Assembly (NCBI RefSeq): GCF_025244845.1
Contig: NZ_CP104264.1
Location: forward strand, 744,001-808,000
DNA length: 64,000 nucleotides
Source of the DNA: Arthrobacter sp. zg-Y1171
GTDB lineage: Bacteria > Actinomycetota > Actinomycetes > Actinomycetales > Micrococcaceae
Reading direction: 5' to 3'
Both the position numbers and the translations under genes were made by a program. Below, piece after piece: positions 46,937 to 56,842 of the stretch. Every line of letters begins with the position of its first letter. The stretch's first letter is position 1. The notes under the pieces were generated by a model, which was not told the DNA's origin, did no database searches, and worked only from the letters and a program-made list of their open reading frames with translations.

Positions 46937-48642
46937 TAGAACAGCGAGTAGCGCTGGGTCAGGGGCAGCTCGGACGCGGGGGCCGGTTCAATGACCTGCC
47001 CGTCGATGCTGACCATAAATGTTTCCGGGTTCACTTGGATGTCCGGCAGCGCCGTGTTGTTCGGCAGGGACGCCTTGGTGACGTCACGGGTGGAGCGGAT
47101 GGCGGTCAGTGTGCGGGTCAGCCCGAGGCGGTCCGCCAATCCGTCGTCGAGCGCGGCCGGCGCCACGAAGGAGGTGGACAGATGCGGTGCCGACGACGCC
47201 GTTCCCGCCAGTGCTTCCCGCATCCAGACGGGCTGGGGTGTGGGCAGGGTGGCATTGGGGTCACCCATCTGGCCGGCCACAATGGCTCCGCCCTTGATCA
47301 CCAGGGTGGGGCGGATGCCGAAGAACGCCGGATCCCACAGCACCAGGTCCGCCATTTTGCCGATCTCGACGGATCCGACCTCGTGGTCGATGCCGTGCGC
47401 CACGGCCGGGCAGATGGTGTATTTGGCAATGTAACGGCGCACCCGCTCGTTGTCGGCCGGAAGCTGTGAGTGCGTGGCGCCCATGTACTCCTTCATAACG
47501 TGCGCCACCTGCCAGGTGCGGGTGATCGTTTCGCCGATGCGTCCCATGGCCTGGGCGTCGGAGGAGGTAATGGACATGGCGCCGAGGTCCTGGAGGACGT
47601 CCTCGGCCATCATGGTGTTGGCCCGGATCCGGGACTCGGCAAATGCCAGGTCCTCGGGGATCCGGGGATTCAGGTGATGGCAGACCATCAGCATGTCCAG
47701 GTGCTCCGCCACGGTGTTGACCGTGAAGGGGAGGGTCGGGTTGGTCGACGCCGGCAGGACGTTCGCGGCGGCAGCCACTGTGATGATGTCCGGAGCGTGC
47801 CCGCCGCCGGCACCTTCGGCGTGGAATACATGGATGCCGCGGCCGTTGATCGCCTCCAGCGTGTTCTGCACATAGCCGGCCTCGTTCAGTGAATCCGCGT
47901 GCAGGGCCACCTGGACGCCCCACCGGTCCGCGGCGGTCAGCGCGGCATCGATGGCGGCCGGCGTCGAGCCCCAGTCCTCGTGGACCTTGTAGCCCGCGGC
48001 TCCGGCCAGGGCCTGCTCTTCCAGCGAGGCCTGGCTGACGGTGTTTCCCTTGCCGTACAGCAGGAAGTTCAGCGGGAGGTGGTCCAGTGCCCGGTGCATC
48101 ACCTGCAGGTTCCAGGCGCCCGGGGTCACCGTCGTCGCCTTGGACCCTTCGGCCGGTCCGGTGCCGCCGCCGCCCACGGTCGTGATGCCGGAGGCAAGCG
48201 CTTCCCGCAGGGCGTCCGTGCCCAGCAGATGGACGTGGGTGTCGATACCGCCGGCCGTGAGGATCCGGCGCTCGCCGGAAATGATCTCGGTTCCGGGGCC
48301 GATGATCAGCGCCGGATCGATTCCGTCCATGATGTCCGGGTTGCCCGACTTCCCGATGCCCGTTATCCGGCCGTTCCGGACCCCGACGTCGGCGCGCACA
48401 ATGCCCCAGTGGTCCACGATGACGACGTTGGTGATCACCAGGTCCGGAGCGCCCTCGGCGGAGGTCCGGGTGGACTGGGCCATGGACTCGCGGATGTTCT
48501 TGCCGCCGCCGAAGACGGATTCGTCCCCGCCGAAGGTGTAATCCTGTTCCGGGCTGATCCAGAGATCGGTATCGCCCAGCCGGATCGAATCGCCCGTGGT
48601 GGGGCCGTACAGGTGGGCGTATTCGTGCCTGCTGATCCGCAT
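46936..48642 (-). CDS. ureC: Urease subunit alpha
   Basis: 568 residues, full length. The nickel ligands and active site are visible: THVHLLGTD, the carbamylated Lys in [11 protein letters not shown], His in LHADSLNE and [16 protein letters not shown], and the mobile-flap Cys in [21 protein letters not shown]. It hydrolyses urea to ammonia and carbamate. It is separated from ureB by two bases. No deviation from the consensus at the active site is seen. Confidence 0.96.
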   Translation of the reverse strand: MRISRHEYAHLYGPTTGDSIRLGDTDLWISPEQDYTFGGDESVFGGGKNIRESMAQSTRTSAEGAPDLVITNVVIVDHWGIVRADVGVRNGRITGIGKSGNPDIMDGIDPALIIGPGTEIISGERRILTAGGIDTHVHLLGTDALREALASGITTVGGGGTGPAEGSKATTVTPGAWNLQVMHRALDHLPLNFLLYGKGNTVSQASLEEQALAGAAGYKVHEDWGSTPAAIDAALTAADRWGVQVALHADSLNEAGYVQNTLEAINGRGIHVFHAEGAGGGHAPDIITVAAAANVLPASTNPTLPFTVNTVAEHLDMLMVCHHLNPRIPEDLAFAESRIRANTMMAEDVLQDLGAMSITSSDAQAMGRIGETITRTWQVAHVMKEYMGATHSQLPADNERVRRYIAKYTICPAVAHGIDHEVGSVEIGKMADLVLWDPAFFGIRPTLVIKGGAIVAGQMGDPNATLPTPQPVWMREALAGTASSAPHLSTSFVAPAALDDGLADRLGLTRTLTAIRSTRDVTKASLPNNTALPDIQVNPETFMVSIDGQVIEPAPASELPLTQRYSLF

Positions 48643-48644
48643 GT

Positions 48645-48962
48645 TCAGGCCCCTTCCTGCGCGGTACCCCGGAGTTGAAGGCCGGGAACGGTGCCGGTGC
48701 CCGCCAACCGGACGAGGGTGACCTCGCGGGAGGCACCGGGTTCGAAGCGGACGGCCGTACCCGCCGGGACTTCCAGCCGGAAGCCGACGGCGGCATCCCG
48801 GTCGAAGCGCAGCACCGGATTCACGTCCGCGAAATGGAAGTGGGAGCCGATCTGGACCGGACGGTCGCCGTCGTTGGTCACCACCAGGCTGCGGGTTTCA
48901 CGTCCGGCATTGATCTCTACGTCTCCCTGCGCGGTACGGATCTCACCCGGCACCAGGTTCAT
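48645..48962 (-). CDS. ureB: Urease subunit beta
   Basis: 105 residues. [53 protein letters not shown] is the conserved UreB core. It overlaps the ureA stop in ATGA. Beta and gamma subunits are separate, as in most bacteria. Confidence 0.95.
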   Translation of the reverse strand: MNLVPGEIRTAQGDVEINAGRETRSLVVTNDGDRPVQIGSHFHFADVNPVLRFDRDAAVGFRLEVPAGTAVRFEPGASREVTLVRLAGTGTVPGLQLRGTAQEGA

Positions 48963-49261
48963 GAGATCGGGTCCGTAATAGTGACCAGCTTTCGGCCGTC
49001 AGGAAACGTGGCTTCAATCTGCAGATCCGGAATCATTTCCGGCACCCCTTCCAACACTTCGTCGCGGCGCAGGACCGAGCGTCCCTCGCTCATCAGGTCG
49101 GCGACCAGCCCGCCCTCGCGTGCCCGTTCCATCACCCAGCAGGAAAGCAGGGCCACGGCCTCGGGGTAGTTGAGCCGGATGCCGCGTTCGCGGCGGTCCC
49201 GTGCCACCATGCCGGCAACGCTAAGCAGCAGCTTGTCCTTATCAGCGGGAGTGAGGAACAT
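48959..49261 (-). CDS. ureA: Urease subunit gamma
   Basis: 100 residues beginning [40 protein letters not shown], the standard UreA N terminus. The ATG at 49261 has no ribosome binding site; a CAGAAT box ends six bases upstream, so the operon mRNA is probably leaderless. The frame extends upstream but without similarity. It is the first gene of ureABCFGD and diverges from a TauE/SafE gene across 96 bases. Confidence 0.95.
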   Translation of the reverse strand: MFLTPADKDKLLLSVAGMVARDRRERGIRLNYPEAVALLSCWVMERAREGGLVADLMSEGRSVLRRDEVLEGVPEMIPDLQIEATFPDGRKLVTITDPIS

Positions 49262-49267
49262 GCGCCG

Positions 49268-49273
49268 ATTCTG
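49268..49273 (-). promoter_or_regulatory. -10 box of the urease operon (leaderless)
   Basis: Minus-strand CAGAAT ends six bases before the ureA ATG. The block 49256-49277 repeats the start region of the ATPase gene downstream of the operon. Confidence 0.5.
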
Positions 49274-49345
49274 CCACCGGGTTGTTTCCGTCGTGTTGCG
49301 TAATTTGCGTATGCGGAGGAATTGGGAGCCTGCAGTTTTCCGCCA

Positions 49346-49351
49346 TAGACT
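49346..49351 (+). promoter_or_regulatory. -10 box for leaderless TauE/SafE gene 1
   Basis: TAGACT is followed by six bases and the GTG at 49358; no ribosome binding site is seen. Confidence 0.5.
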
Positions 49352-49357
49352 TCGGCA

Positions 49358-50107
49358 GTGAATTCCGGACTGCTGCTGGCCATCTTGATCGCCGTCTTTG
49401 TTGGGGGAATCGCGCAGCGTGTGGCCGGGATTGGTTTCGGGCTGCTGCTGGCGCCGTTCTTCATTGTTGCCCTCGGCCCGTACCCGGGTGTCGTGGTAAC
49501 CAATGTTTGCGGGATGCTCGCCGCCGGTCTGGTGATCCGGCACGTCTGGCAGCGAATCGACTGGAAAATGTACGCCTCGCTGGCCGTCCCGGCGGCGCTC
49601 GGCGTCGTGCTGGGAACGTACGCGGCATCGGTCCTTCCAGTGGGCCCGCTGGAAATCGGGGTCGGAATATTCATGCTCGCCGCCCTGACCTCATCCCTGG
49701 TGCTGAACCGCACCCAGGTGGTGCTGCGCGGAGGTTCGCCGAAAACTGCCGCAGGACTTCTGGCCGGCATCAGCAACTCCATGGCCGGAGCCGGGGTTCC
49801 GGCCGTGAGCGCCTACGCGGTACTGGCCCGGTGGCCGCAGGCCTCCTTCATGGCAACCATGCAGCCCTTCCTTGCCACCCTGAGCATCGTGACACTGGCG
49901 GCCCACGCCGTGGTGGACCCGGGGGAGTGGCCGCAGCTTGCCTGGTGGATCTGGGCACTGCTGGGCATCCTCACGGTGGCCGGACTTCGAGCCGGAAGCC
50001 GGCTGGCACCGCACGTTCCCGAGTCCACGGCCCGCCGCGTCGTCGTCGTCCTGGCCTATCTCGGAGCCGTATCCGCCCTGGTGAAGGGGATCATCGACCT
50101 GCAGTAG
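49358..50107 (+). CDS. TauE/SafE (TSUP) family membrane transporter 1
   Basis: 249 residues, about eight helices, GTG start. [25 protein letters not shown] and the repeat-related [31 protein letters not shown] in the second half show the inverted duplicated TSUP fold. These proteins are thought to export sulfite or organosulfonates, or to move other small anions. A clear paralogue is at 61215. It diverges from the urease operon. Confidence 0.87.
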   Translation: MNSGLLLAILIAVFVGGIAQRVAGIGFGLLLAPFFIVALGPYPGVVVTNVCGMLAAGLVIRHVWQRIDWKMYASLAVPAALGVVLGTYAASVLPVGPLEIGVGIFMLAALTSSLVLNRTQVVLRGGSPKTAAGLLAGISNSMAGAGVPAVSAYAVLARWPQASFMATMQPFLATLSIVTLAAHAVVDPGEWPQLAWWIWALLGILTVAGLRAGSRLAPHVPESTARRVVVVLAYLGAVSALVKGIIDLQ

Positions 50108-50119
50108 CCGTGCTGGAGC

Positions 50120-50767
50120 CTATTTGCCGCCGGACTTCCCGGCACGGTCCTTGGCGGCCTTGGCAACCTTCACGGCTGCAGCGGCCTTGGCGACCTTCAC
50201 GGCCTTTCCGTGCTTGTCGGCTTTGTCGGCTTTGGCGGCCTTCGCAGCCTTCGCAGTCTTGGCGGCCTTGGCGGCTTTGGCGGCTTTGGCAGCACCCTTG
50301 GCCCCGACCGCTGCTGCGGTACCCATCACCGGCGTCGGAACCGTGACGACCTTGACCTTGGTCTTCGGCCGCTTGCGGTCCAGGACCAGTGCGGCCGCAA
50401 TGCCGGCCATCCAGGTGTCCTTCGCCAGCCCGAGGCCGTCGGGGGTGGGGCGGATGCCGTCCGCCTCGGTCATTCCCGGCGTCATGAGGTACATCCGCAC
50501 CATGCCGCCCGAGAAACAGCCGAGCATGAGCCCGGCCAGACGGCTGGGGACGAACGGGAGCAGCAGGGACAGCCCCACGCAGATCTCGGCCGTGCTGAGC
50601 AGCTTGCCGAATTTCGCCGGTTCAATGTCCTGTACCTGGGGAAAGGCATGGGCGGCCATCTGCTGCAGGTAGGCCGCGTTTTCGGCATCCATATTGCGCT
50701 TGTTGAGGCCGGAGTTGAGGATGTAGGCGCCGGTGGTCAGGCGCAGGGGAATGTGGCTGAGTTTCAT
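50120..50767 (-). CDS. DoxX-like membrane protein with Lys/Ala-rich tail
   Basis: 215 residues. Residues 1-130 hold about three hydrophobic segments (LLSTAEICVGLSLLLPFVP, LAGLMLGCFSGGMVRMYL, WMAGIAAALVL), resembling DoxX/DUF417-like proteins. The last 60 residues are almost only Ala, Lys and Val: GAAKAAKAAKAAKTAKAAKA and so on. This is like histone H1 or HupB tails and should be cytoplasmic, and could bind nucleic acid. The tail is coded by short degenerate repeats of GGCTTTGGC type. AGGGA precedes the ATG. Confidence 0.82.
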   Translation of the reverse strand: MKLSHIPLRLTTGAYILNSGLNKRNMDAENAAYLQQMAAHAFPQVQDIEPAKFGKLLSTAEICVGLSLLLPFVPSRLAGLMLGCFSGGMVRMYLMTPGMTEADGIRPTPDGLGLAKDTWMAGIAAALVLDRKRPKTKVKVVTVPTPVMGTAAAVGAKGAAKAAKAAKAAKTAKAAKAAKADKADKHGKAVKVAKAAAAVKVAKAAKDRAGKSGGK

Positions 50768-50964
50768 GGGGGTCCCTTCACAGACGATGCAATTCCGAGC
50801 CTACGGCCGCCGCGGTGCCTGCGCCAGAGTAGACGCTGGAACGAACGGTGGCGAAGAGCGGGGCAAAAATGTCCGAAACGCGGGGGAACAGGTTACTCAC
50901 CGGTCGCCATCTCTGCTTTCATAAAGGGGTACGCTGCAGCAGCTGTCGACACAAGAAGGTTCCG

Positions 50965-51861
50965 ATGGAATACCTCCCGGGTGAGCATCCTCGCCCGCGT
51001 CATTTCCTCCTCCATCTCAGCGACACGCACCTGCTCGGGGGTGACAACCGCCTGTATGGCGCAGTGGACAGCCATGCCAAACTCCGTGCGCTTTTCGCCC
51101 GCCTCGAAGACAGCGGACAACGGCCTGAGGCTCTGATTTTCACCGGCGACCTGGCGGACCGAGGGGAAGCCGGTGCCTACGCCAAGCTCCGGGAGATCGT
51201 TCTCCCTGCCGCTGAGCGGATGGGCGCCCGGGTGATCTGGGCGATGGGCAACCACGACAACCGCGCGGCTTTCCGGCAGGTCCTGCTGGACGAGGCCCCG
51301 GAAATGTCACCCGTGGACCAGGTGCACCACCTCGGCGGGCTGCGGATCATCACCCTGGACACCACCGTCCCGGACCACCACCACGGGGAGCTCAGCGACG
51401 GCCAGCTTGCCTGGCTGCGCCGTGAACTGCAGACGGCCGCTCCGGAGGGAACCATCCTCGCAATGCACCATCCGCCGGTCCCCAGCGTGCAGGACCTCTC
51501 CGTCCTGGTCGAACTGCGGCAGCAGCACCGGCTTGCAGGCGTCCTGGCGGGCAGCGACGTCCGGGCCATCATTGCCGGGCACCTGCACTATTCGACGTTC
51601 GGGACCTTCGCCGGAATCCCCGTGTCCGTGGCGTCAGCCACCTGTTACACGCAGGACCTCACGACGCCGGGAACCCGAGGCCAAGACGCGGGCCAGGGCT
51701 ACAACATGGTCCACCTCTACGAAGATTCGGTGGTGCACTCCGTGGTGCCTTTGGAGGAAAGCGGCACCGTGGGGGAGCAGGTGGGGCCGGAGGAAACCGC
51801 TGCCCGTCTGGCGGAAGCAGGTATCCGGCTACCAGATGCGCTCACACTGACATCCGCCTAG
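50965..51861 (+). CDS. Metallophosphoesterase (CpdA/GpdQ-like)
   Basis: 298 residues. The dinuclear-metal motifs occur in order: [32 protein letters not shown] and AGHLHYS. This is the class III cyclic-nucleotide or glycerophosphodiester phosphodiesterase type. AGAAGG lies five bases before the ATG at 50965. The tail of about 40 residues is acidic. It may cleave cAMP; a cNMP-binding glutaminase is in the same window, but that connection is only a thought. It overlaps the convergent gene by four bases. Confidence 0.88.
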   Translation: MEYLPGEHPRPRHFLLHLSDTHLLGGDNRLYGAVDSHAKLRALFARLEDSGQRPEALIFTGDLADRGEAGAYAKLREIVLPAAERMGARVIWAMGNHDNRAAFRQVLLDEAPEMSPVDQVHHLGGLRIITLDTTVPDHHHGELSDGQLAWLRRELQTAAPEGTILAMHHPPVPSVQDLSVLVELRQQHRLAGVLAGSDVRAIIAGHLHYSTFGTFAGIPVSVASATCYTQDLTTPGTRGQDAGQGYNMVHLYEDSVVHSVVPLEESGTVGEQVGPEETAARLAEAGIRLPDALTLTSA

Positions 51862-52283
51862 TCCCGGGGCGGCTCCGGACCCAGGTTGAAGAACCGGCCG
51901 GTGACGGTTTCGGGCACAATCTCCACGTAGCGGTACTTCTCCGTCCGAACCCAGGGCTGCAGGGGAAGGCTGTCCGCCGCTTCGATCTCGGCGCCCGTCT
52001 CCAGGAAGCGGGTTGTCCCCTTGACGACGACGGACCAGGCCTGGTCGCTGTGGACGCCGTCGGCTTCGAACGCGACGTACGTATTGACCGCCATTTCCGC
52101 CAGCTTCGTGCCCGGCGCGGTGCGAAGGAGGAGCACGCCGTCGTGTGCCAGATAGTTGATGGGATAGATGCTGGGCCGGTTCGCCACACTGACCGCCAGA
52201 CGGCCGTGGTGGGTGTGTTCCAAGTACTTCCAGCTCTGTTCATCAGACAGTTCAACGACCGGGGGAAGCTCTTCATTAGTCAT
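51858..52283 (-). CDS. Pyridoxamine 5'-phosphate oxidase family (FMN-binding) protein
   Basis: 141 residues. A split beta-barrel flavin-binding pattern is visible: [43 protein letters not shown], then [25 protein letters not shown]. These small proteins bind FMN or F420 and reduce varied substrates. The ATG at 52283 has CACACT six bases upstream and no ribosome binding site. It diverges from the catalase gene. Confidence 0.85.
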   Translation of the reverse strand: MTNEELPPVVELSDEQSWKYLEHTHHGRLAVSVANRPSIYPINYLAHDGVLLLRTAPGTKLAEMAVNTYVAFEADGVHSDQAWSVVVKGTTRFLETGAEIEAADSLPLQPWVRTEKYRYVEIVPETVTGRFFNLGPEPPRD

Positions 52284-52425
52284 GCACTCAGTGTGCCAAC
52301 GGTGTCCGACCACCGCCACCATCAGGTTGCTTATGAACTTGACTCTGTCCCGGCCCTTGCAAGAGAGTGGACTAGGTAGTATTGCCCCGCCAGCAATAAA
52401 CCTCACCACCGAGGAGCACACGTTT

Positions 52426-54099
52426 ATGACAGACGCAGGACAGCAGCATTCCACTTCCGGCCAGAACGACGCCGGAGACCCGAAGACCCTGACCACACGC
52501 CAGGGACACCCGGTCTACGACAACCAGAACACCCGGACCGTGGGAGCCCGTGGCCCGGCCACGCTTGAGAACTACCAGCTCCTCGAGAAGATCAGCCACT
52601 TCGACCGTGAGCGGATCCCCGAGCGCGTAGTCCACGCCCGCGGTTTCGTGGCGTACGGCGAGTTCGAGGCTTCCGGCAAGTGGGGCGACGAGCCCATTGC
52701 CAAGTACACCCGCGCCAAGCTTTTCTCCGAGCCCGGCAAGAAGACCGATGTTGCCATCCGTTTCTCCTCCGTGATCGGCGGACGTGACTCCTCCGAGGCC
52801 GCACGCGACCCCCGCGGCTTCGCCGTCAAGTTCTACACCGAAGACGGCAACTGGGACATGGTCGGCAACAACCTGGGTGTCTTCTTCATCCGCGATGCCA
52901 TCAAGTTCCCGGACGTGATCCACTCCCTGAAGCCGGACCCCGTCACGTTCCGCCAGGAACCGGCCCGCATCTTCGACTTCATGTCGCAGACTCCCGAAGC
53001 CATGCACATGCTGGTCAACCTCTTCAGCCCGCGCGGCATCCCCGCGGACTACCGCCACATGCAGGGCTTCGGCGTGAACACCTACCGCTGGGTCAACGCC
53101 GCCGGCGAATCGAAGCTGGTCAAGTACCACTGGCTCCCGCAGCAGGGCGTGAAGTCCCTGACCGAGGAAGACGCCGCGAACATCCAGGCCAACGACCTGG
53201 GCCACGCCTCGAAGGACCTCTACGAGGCCATCGAACGCGGCGACTACCCCAAGTGGGACCTGTACGTTCAGCTCATGGATGACCACGATCATCCGGAACT
53301 GGACTTCGATCCGCTGGACGACACCAAGACCTGGCCGGAGCAGGAGTTTGAGCCCAAGTACGTGGGCACCATGACCCTGAACCGCAACATCACGGACCAC
53401 CACAACGAAAACGAGCAGATCGCTTTCGGTACCGGTGTCCTGGTGGACGGGCTGGACTTTTCCGACGACAAGATGCTCGTTGGCCGCACGTTCAGCTACT
53501 CCGATACGCAGCGCTACCGCGTAGGCCCGAACTACCTGCAGCTTCCGGTGAACTCCGCGAAGAACGCACGCGTCGCCACCAACCAGCGCGGCGGCCAGAT
53601 GTCCTTCGGCACCGACCTCGCGCCGGGCCAGAACCCGCACGTGAACTACGAGCCGAACATCACCGGCGGCCTGCAGGAAGCAGCCAAGCCGGAGCAGGCC
53701 GAGGTTGGCCCCGAGCTTGAGGGCCGCCTGACCCGCGCCCGCCTGCCCCGCACAAACGACTATATGCAGGCCGGCCAGCGCTACCAGCTGATGGAGCAGT
53801 GGGAGAAGGACGACCTGGTCGCCAACTTCATTGCCAACGTCGGCCAGGCTGTCCGCCCGGTGCAGGAGCGCATGCTCTGGCACTTCTACATGAGCGATGA
53901 CGAGCTGGGCGCACGCGTCGGCGAGGGCCTGGGCATCAGCTTGGACGAGATCAAGGATCTCGGCCCGCTGGCCACCCAGACACTCAACGAGGAAGAAACC
54001 GAGCGCATGAAGAACCTGGGCCACAACGGTCCCCGGAACGTCGAAGGCCTCACCATGACCCACTGCGTGCCCAATGAGCACGTGGTAGTTACCCGGTAA
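52426..54099 (+). CDS. katA: Catalase (monofunctional, haem)
   Basis: 557 residues. The distal His lies in [15 protein letters not shown], the Asn in [13 protein letters not shown] and the proximal haem Tyr in [16 protein letters not shown]. Residues around [17 protein letters not shown] and [10 protein letters not shown] continue the family consensus. It dismutates hydrogen peroxide. The ATG at 52426 follows GAGGAG by about ten bases; an upstream extension of the frame is spurious. A long hairpin ends the transcript. Confidence 0.95.
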   Translation: MTDAGQQHSTSGQNDAGDPKTLTTRQGHPVYDNQNTRTVGARGPATLENYQLLEKISHFDRERIPERVVHARGFVAYGEFEASGKWGDEPIAKYTRAKLFSEPGKKTDVAIRFSSVIGGRDSSEAARDPRGFAVKFYTEDGNWDMVGNNLGVFFIRDAIKFPDVIHSLKPDPVTFRQEPARIFDFMSQTPEAMHMLVNLFSPRGIPADYRHMQGFGVNTYRWVNAAGESKLVKYHWLPQQGVKSLTEEDAANIQANDLGHASKDLYEAIERGDYPKWDLYVQLMDDHDHPELDFDPLDDTKTWPEQEFEPKYVGTMTLNRNITDHHNENEQIAFGTGVLVDGLDFSDDKMLVGRTFSYSDTQRYRVGPNYLQLPVNSAKNARVATNQRGGQMSFGTDLAPGQNPHVNYEPNITGGLQEAAKPEQAEVGPELEGRLTRARLPRTNDYMQAGQRYQLMEQWEKDDLVANFIANVGQAVRPVQERMLWHFYMSDDELGARVGEGLGISLDEIKDLGPLATQTLNEEETERMKNLGHNGPRNVEGLTMTHCVPNEHVVVTR

Positions 54100-54111
54100 G
54101 GAACTTCCACA

Positions 54112-54161
54112 AACAACGACGGCGCGGCCGCACTTTTAGTGCGTTCCGCGCCGTCGTTGTT
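54112..54161. terminator. Long bidirectional terminator hairpin between catalase and Stealth genes
   Basis: AACAACGACGGCGCGG (54112-54127) pairs perfectly with CCGCGCCGTCGTTGTT (54146-54161). The enclosed bases form an inner CGCAC/GTGCG stem. A and T runs flank both sides, so it can serve both converging genes. Confidence 0.88.
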
Positions 54162-54168
54162 TAATTCC

Positions 54169-55764
54169 CTACTTTTCCCAGGGTGCCCGGACCGGGAAGT
54201 ACTTTTCGAGGAAGTCCGTCACCCGTTCGGCCCGTTCCGCCGCGGGGACTTCCGGGAAGCTTCCGTCGTTAAGGCAGAACATGTCCTTGTGGCGTTTGGC
54301 GAGCAGCCGGTCCATCATCTTCAGGCCGGCGTAACTGGTGGTGTCCACGTACCGGACCTTCGCCGTCTCCTGCGTGACCGCCCGGCCTGTGAGCAGCGCG
54401 TAGTAGTGGTAGAGCGAGTTGGTCACGGAGATGTTGTCCTTGGCCCGGAAGGTGCTCGCGGCCGTGGCAGCGAACTCCTCGGGGAACTCCGCCTCCATTT
54501 CCAGCAGGACACTGCGGCGCAGGGGAGCTGCCGTGTGTTCCAAGTGGCGGGTGGTGACCCGGCCGAAGCGCTCCCAGAGCAGCCGGCGGTTCACCCTCGC
54601 AGCATTTTCGAAGCCGCTGCGCTCGGAATCATTGGCGCCCAGGCCAATCCGGGTGCTGGCTTCAATGAACTTGGTGATCCCGCCCGGGGAGAAGAACATG
54701 TCCGGGGCAACGGGACGGCCAAAGAACATGTCGTCGTTGGAGTACAGGAAGTGTTCCGCCAGTCCCGGGATGTGCTGCAGCTGGGCCTCGACCGCCTGGG
54801 AGTTGTGCGTGGGCAGCACGGACGGGTCCTTGAAGTGCTCGGAGGCAGGCACGAAGGTGACGGACGGGTGCTCAGCCAGCCAGTCCGGCCGCGGCGAGTC
54901 CGAGGCAATAAAGATGCGGCGGATCCAGGGGGCGAACATGTGCACTGAACGGAGGGCGTACTTCAATTCGTTGATCTGCCGGAACCGGGCCTCGTGGTCG
55001 TCGCCTTCGCCCACCACGGCGCCGCTCATCCGGGCGGCGCGGGCGGCCTGGAACTCGGGGGAACTGCCGTCCACCCAGGAGAACACCAGATCGATGTCGA
55101 ACCGGATGTCCGTGGCGTGGTCCGCGAACATGTTCTCGATGGTCGGCCAGAGCAGTCCGTGCTTTTCCACGGTGCCGCGGACCACCTCGGCAGCCGGCAG
55201 GGTTCGGCGGGTGAGGGAGTTCTCCACGGGCAGGGTGATGTTCTCGCCCTCCAGGTCCCAGAGTTCAATCTGCACCCCGGCCGAGCCTGAAATCAGCAGG
55301 TTTGTGCCGGTGAATGCCCGCGGGCGGTACACGCGGATGATCCGGGCCTTGTCGATGGAGGAGAGGTCCCCGTCTGCGATCAGCAGGGTCCGGCTCTTTT
55401 TGGTATCGACGGTCCGGGCGTAGAACGGCTCGTCGCGGCAGGCCTCGACCATCGCCTTCCGCAGCTGCTGGCGCACCCGGAGGTCGACGGCAATGACCGG
55501 ACGCTGGTCGTTTCCGCGCACCAGAAGGTACTCCACCCCGGCGTCGTCGAGCACCCTGCGCACGAAGAGCAGGTCCTCCACCATGGCCTCGTGCGGTGTG
55601 AGACCGGTGTCCATGAGGGCCAGGCGGCCCTTGACCAGGGCGACATTGGTTCTTTGCTCCACTCGCTGGAGCACCGCGGGGGAAGCGGCGAGCAGGGTCT
55701 CCGGTTCGAGATCCGGTTCCGGGGCTCCGAAGTAGATATCGTGTTCGGCGGCTGTATCGGTAAT
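54169..55764 (-). CDS. Stealth-family sugar phosphotransferase (probable ATT start)
   Basis: 531 residues if it starts at 55764. Conserved Stealth regions are clear: FDIDLVFSWVDGSSPEF (CR1), then INELKYALRSVHMFAPWIRRIFIASD and HFLYSNDDMFFGRPV (CR2), and LLWERFGRVTTRHLEHTAAPLRRSV (CR3). The aspartate-rich motifs fit a hexose-1-phosphotransferase making capsule-like polymers. AGGAGG stands five bases before an in-frame ATT, giving MTDTAAEHD. The next candidate, GTG at 55674, has no ribosome binding site. No other capsule genes are adjacent. Confidence 0.87.
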   Translation of the reverse strand: MTDTAAEHDIYFGAPEPDLEPETLLAASPAVLQRVEQRTNVALVKGRLALMDTGLTPHEAMVEDLLFVRRVLDDAGVEYLLVRGNDQRPVIAVDLRVRQQLRKAMVEACRDEPFYARTVDTKKSRTLLIADGDLSSIDKARIIRVYRPRAFTGTNLLISGSAGVQIELWDLEGENITLPVENSLTRRTLPAAEVVRGTVEKHGLLWPTIENMFADHATDIRFDIDLVFSWVDGSSPEFQAARAARMSGAVVGEGDDHEARFRQINELKYALRSVHMFAPWIRRIFIASDSPRPDWLAEHPSVTFVPASEHFKDPSVLPTHNSQAVEAQLQHIPGLAEHFLYSNDDMFFGRPVAPDMFFSPGGITKFIEASTRIGLGANDSERSGFENAARVNRRLLWERFGRVTTRHLEHTAAPLRRSVLLEMEAEFPEEFAATAASTFRAKDNISVTNSLYHYYALLTGRAVTQETAKVRYVDTTSYAGLKMMDRLLAKRHKDMFCLNDGSFPEVPAAERAERVTDFLEKYFPVRAPWEK

Positions 55765-55993
55765 AGGAACCTCCTAGGGCGGGTGGGCGCCCATAGTGCA
55801 GGCGCTGATGAGTGCTGCGTTGCACGGGAACTGCTGCCGGGCGTCCGGCGGGTCCTTCAAGATGCGCCGGGGATGCTCCGAACGCTATGTGCTCAACCGC
55901 GGGCCGCCAGTAGCATTGTCTTCGGACACGGACATTCCGGGAGTAGATGTGGGATACCGTAACACCGCCCGTGGCAGCACCGCGCGTAAAGCC

Positions 55994-56650
55994 ATGGCTC
56001 GTAACATAACCGCCCGTAACACTGGCCTGCTCGCGGCAGCTTTGCTCCTCACCAGTATCTCATCCTGCGCTGCGCCGCCGCAGGAGGACCCGACGTCGTC
56101 CGCGCCACAGTGGTCCACCTATACGACGGCGGATAGCAGCCTCCGCTTCGAGCACCCGGCCGGGTGGGACATCCGGGAGCTTCCGGCACGCGCCAATGAT
56201 CCGGCGGGCGGGGTGTCGCTGGAAGTGCTCGACGACGGCGGCCGCGTGCTTGCCCGGCTGGACACCGGCATCATCACGGACCTGAGCTGCACCGAACCTG
56301 CCGAACCGGCGTCCTACGTGGAGTATGAGAGCGTGCCGATGCCGAAGCTGGAGTCGAAACAGGGGTCCGACCAGCGGTTTGTCTACCGCTCCCTGGCACC
56401 GTCCGGGCCACGCAATGCCCAGGCAACCTACGCCGTGGTGAGCGGTCAACAGCAGAGTCCGGAATGCGGGCTGTTCGATTTCTTCAGGCTGACCGAGTCG
56501 AGCGGGGGACGGTTTGCGGGGGAGTACGGGGACGGTTCCGGGGATGCGCAGGACACGGATACCTATCTCGACGGTGCCGAACGGTACCGGGAGACGCAGG
56601 AATACAGCGACATCAAGGAGATGCTGACGTCCCTGCGCAACGCGGATTAG
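55994..56650 (+). CDS. Predicted lipoprotein of unknown function
   Basis: 218 residues. The signal MARNITARNTGLLAAALLLTSISSC ends in a lipobox Cys. The mature part (FEHPAGWDIRELPARANDPAGGVSLEVLDDGGRVLARLDTG) resembles PsbP-like or LpqN-type beta proteins, without certainty. A GTG at 55949 with GGGAG five bases upstream would give a 40-residue signal with repeated RNTAR/STARK/ITARN; both starts are possible. Divergent from the Stealth gene. Confidence 0.7.
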   Translation: MARNITARNTGLLAAALLLTSISSCAAPPQEDPTSSAPQWSTYTTADSSLRFEHPAGWDIRELPARANDPAGGVSLEVLDDGGRVLARLDTGIITDLSCTEPAEPASYVEYESVPMPKLESKQGSDQRFVYRSLAPSGPRNAQATYAVVSGQQQSPECGLFDFFRLTESSGGRFAGEYGDGSGDAQDTDTYLDGAERYRETQEYSDIKEMLTSLRNAD

Positions 56651-56842
56651 GACCGGGTGGGCAGCTGCGGGAGCACTTTCATCCGAGACTCCCAAATGCC
56701 TCATTTATAAGCCGGCTGATTTCTGTGAGCACTCTGGTGCCCTGTGGATAAGTCGCTACGCTCTGCAGCGGCCTGATTACTATGGCCGAACCGACTGCTT
56801 GATCCTTTGTCTCGCGGCCCACCCAGCCTTGGGGGTTTTCGA

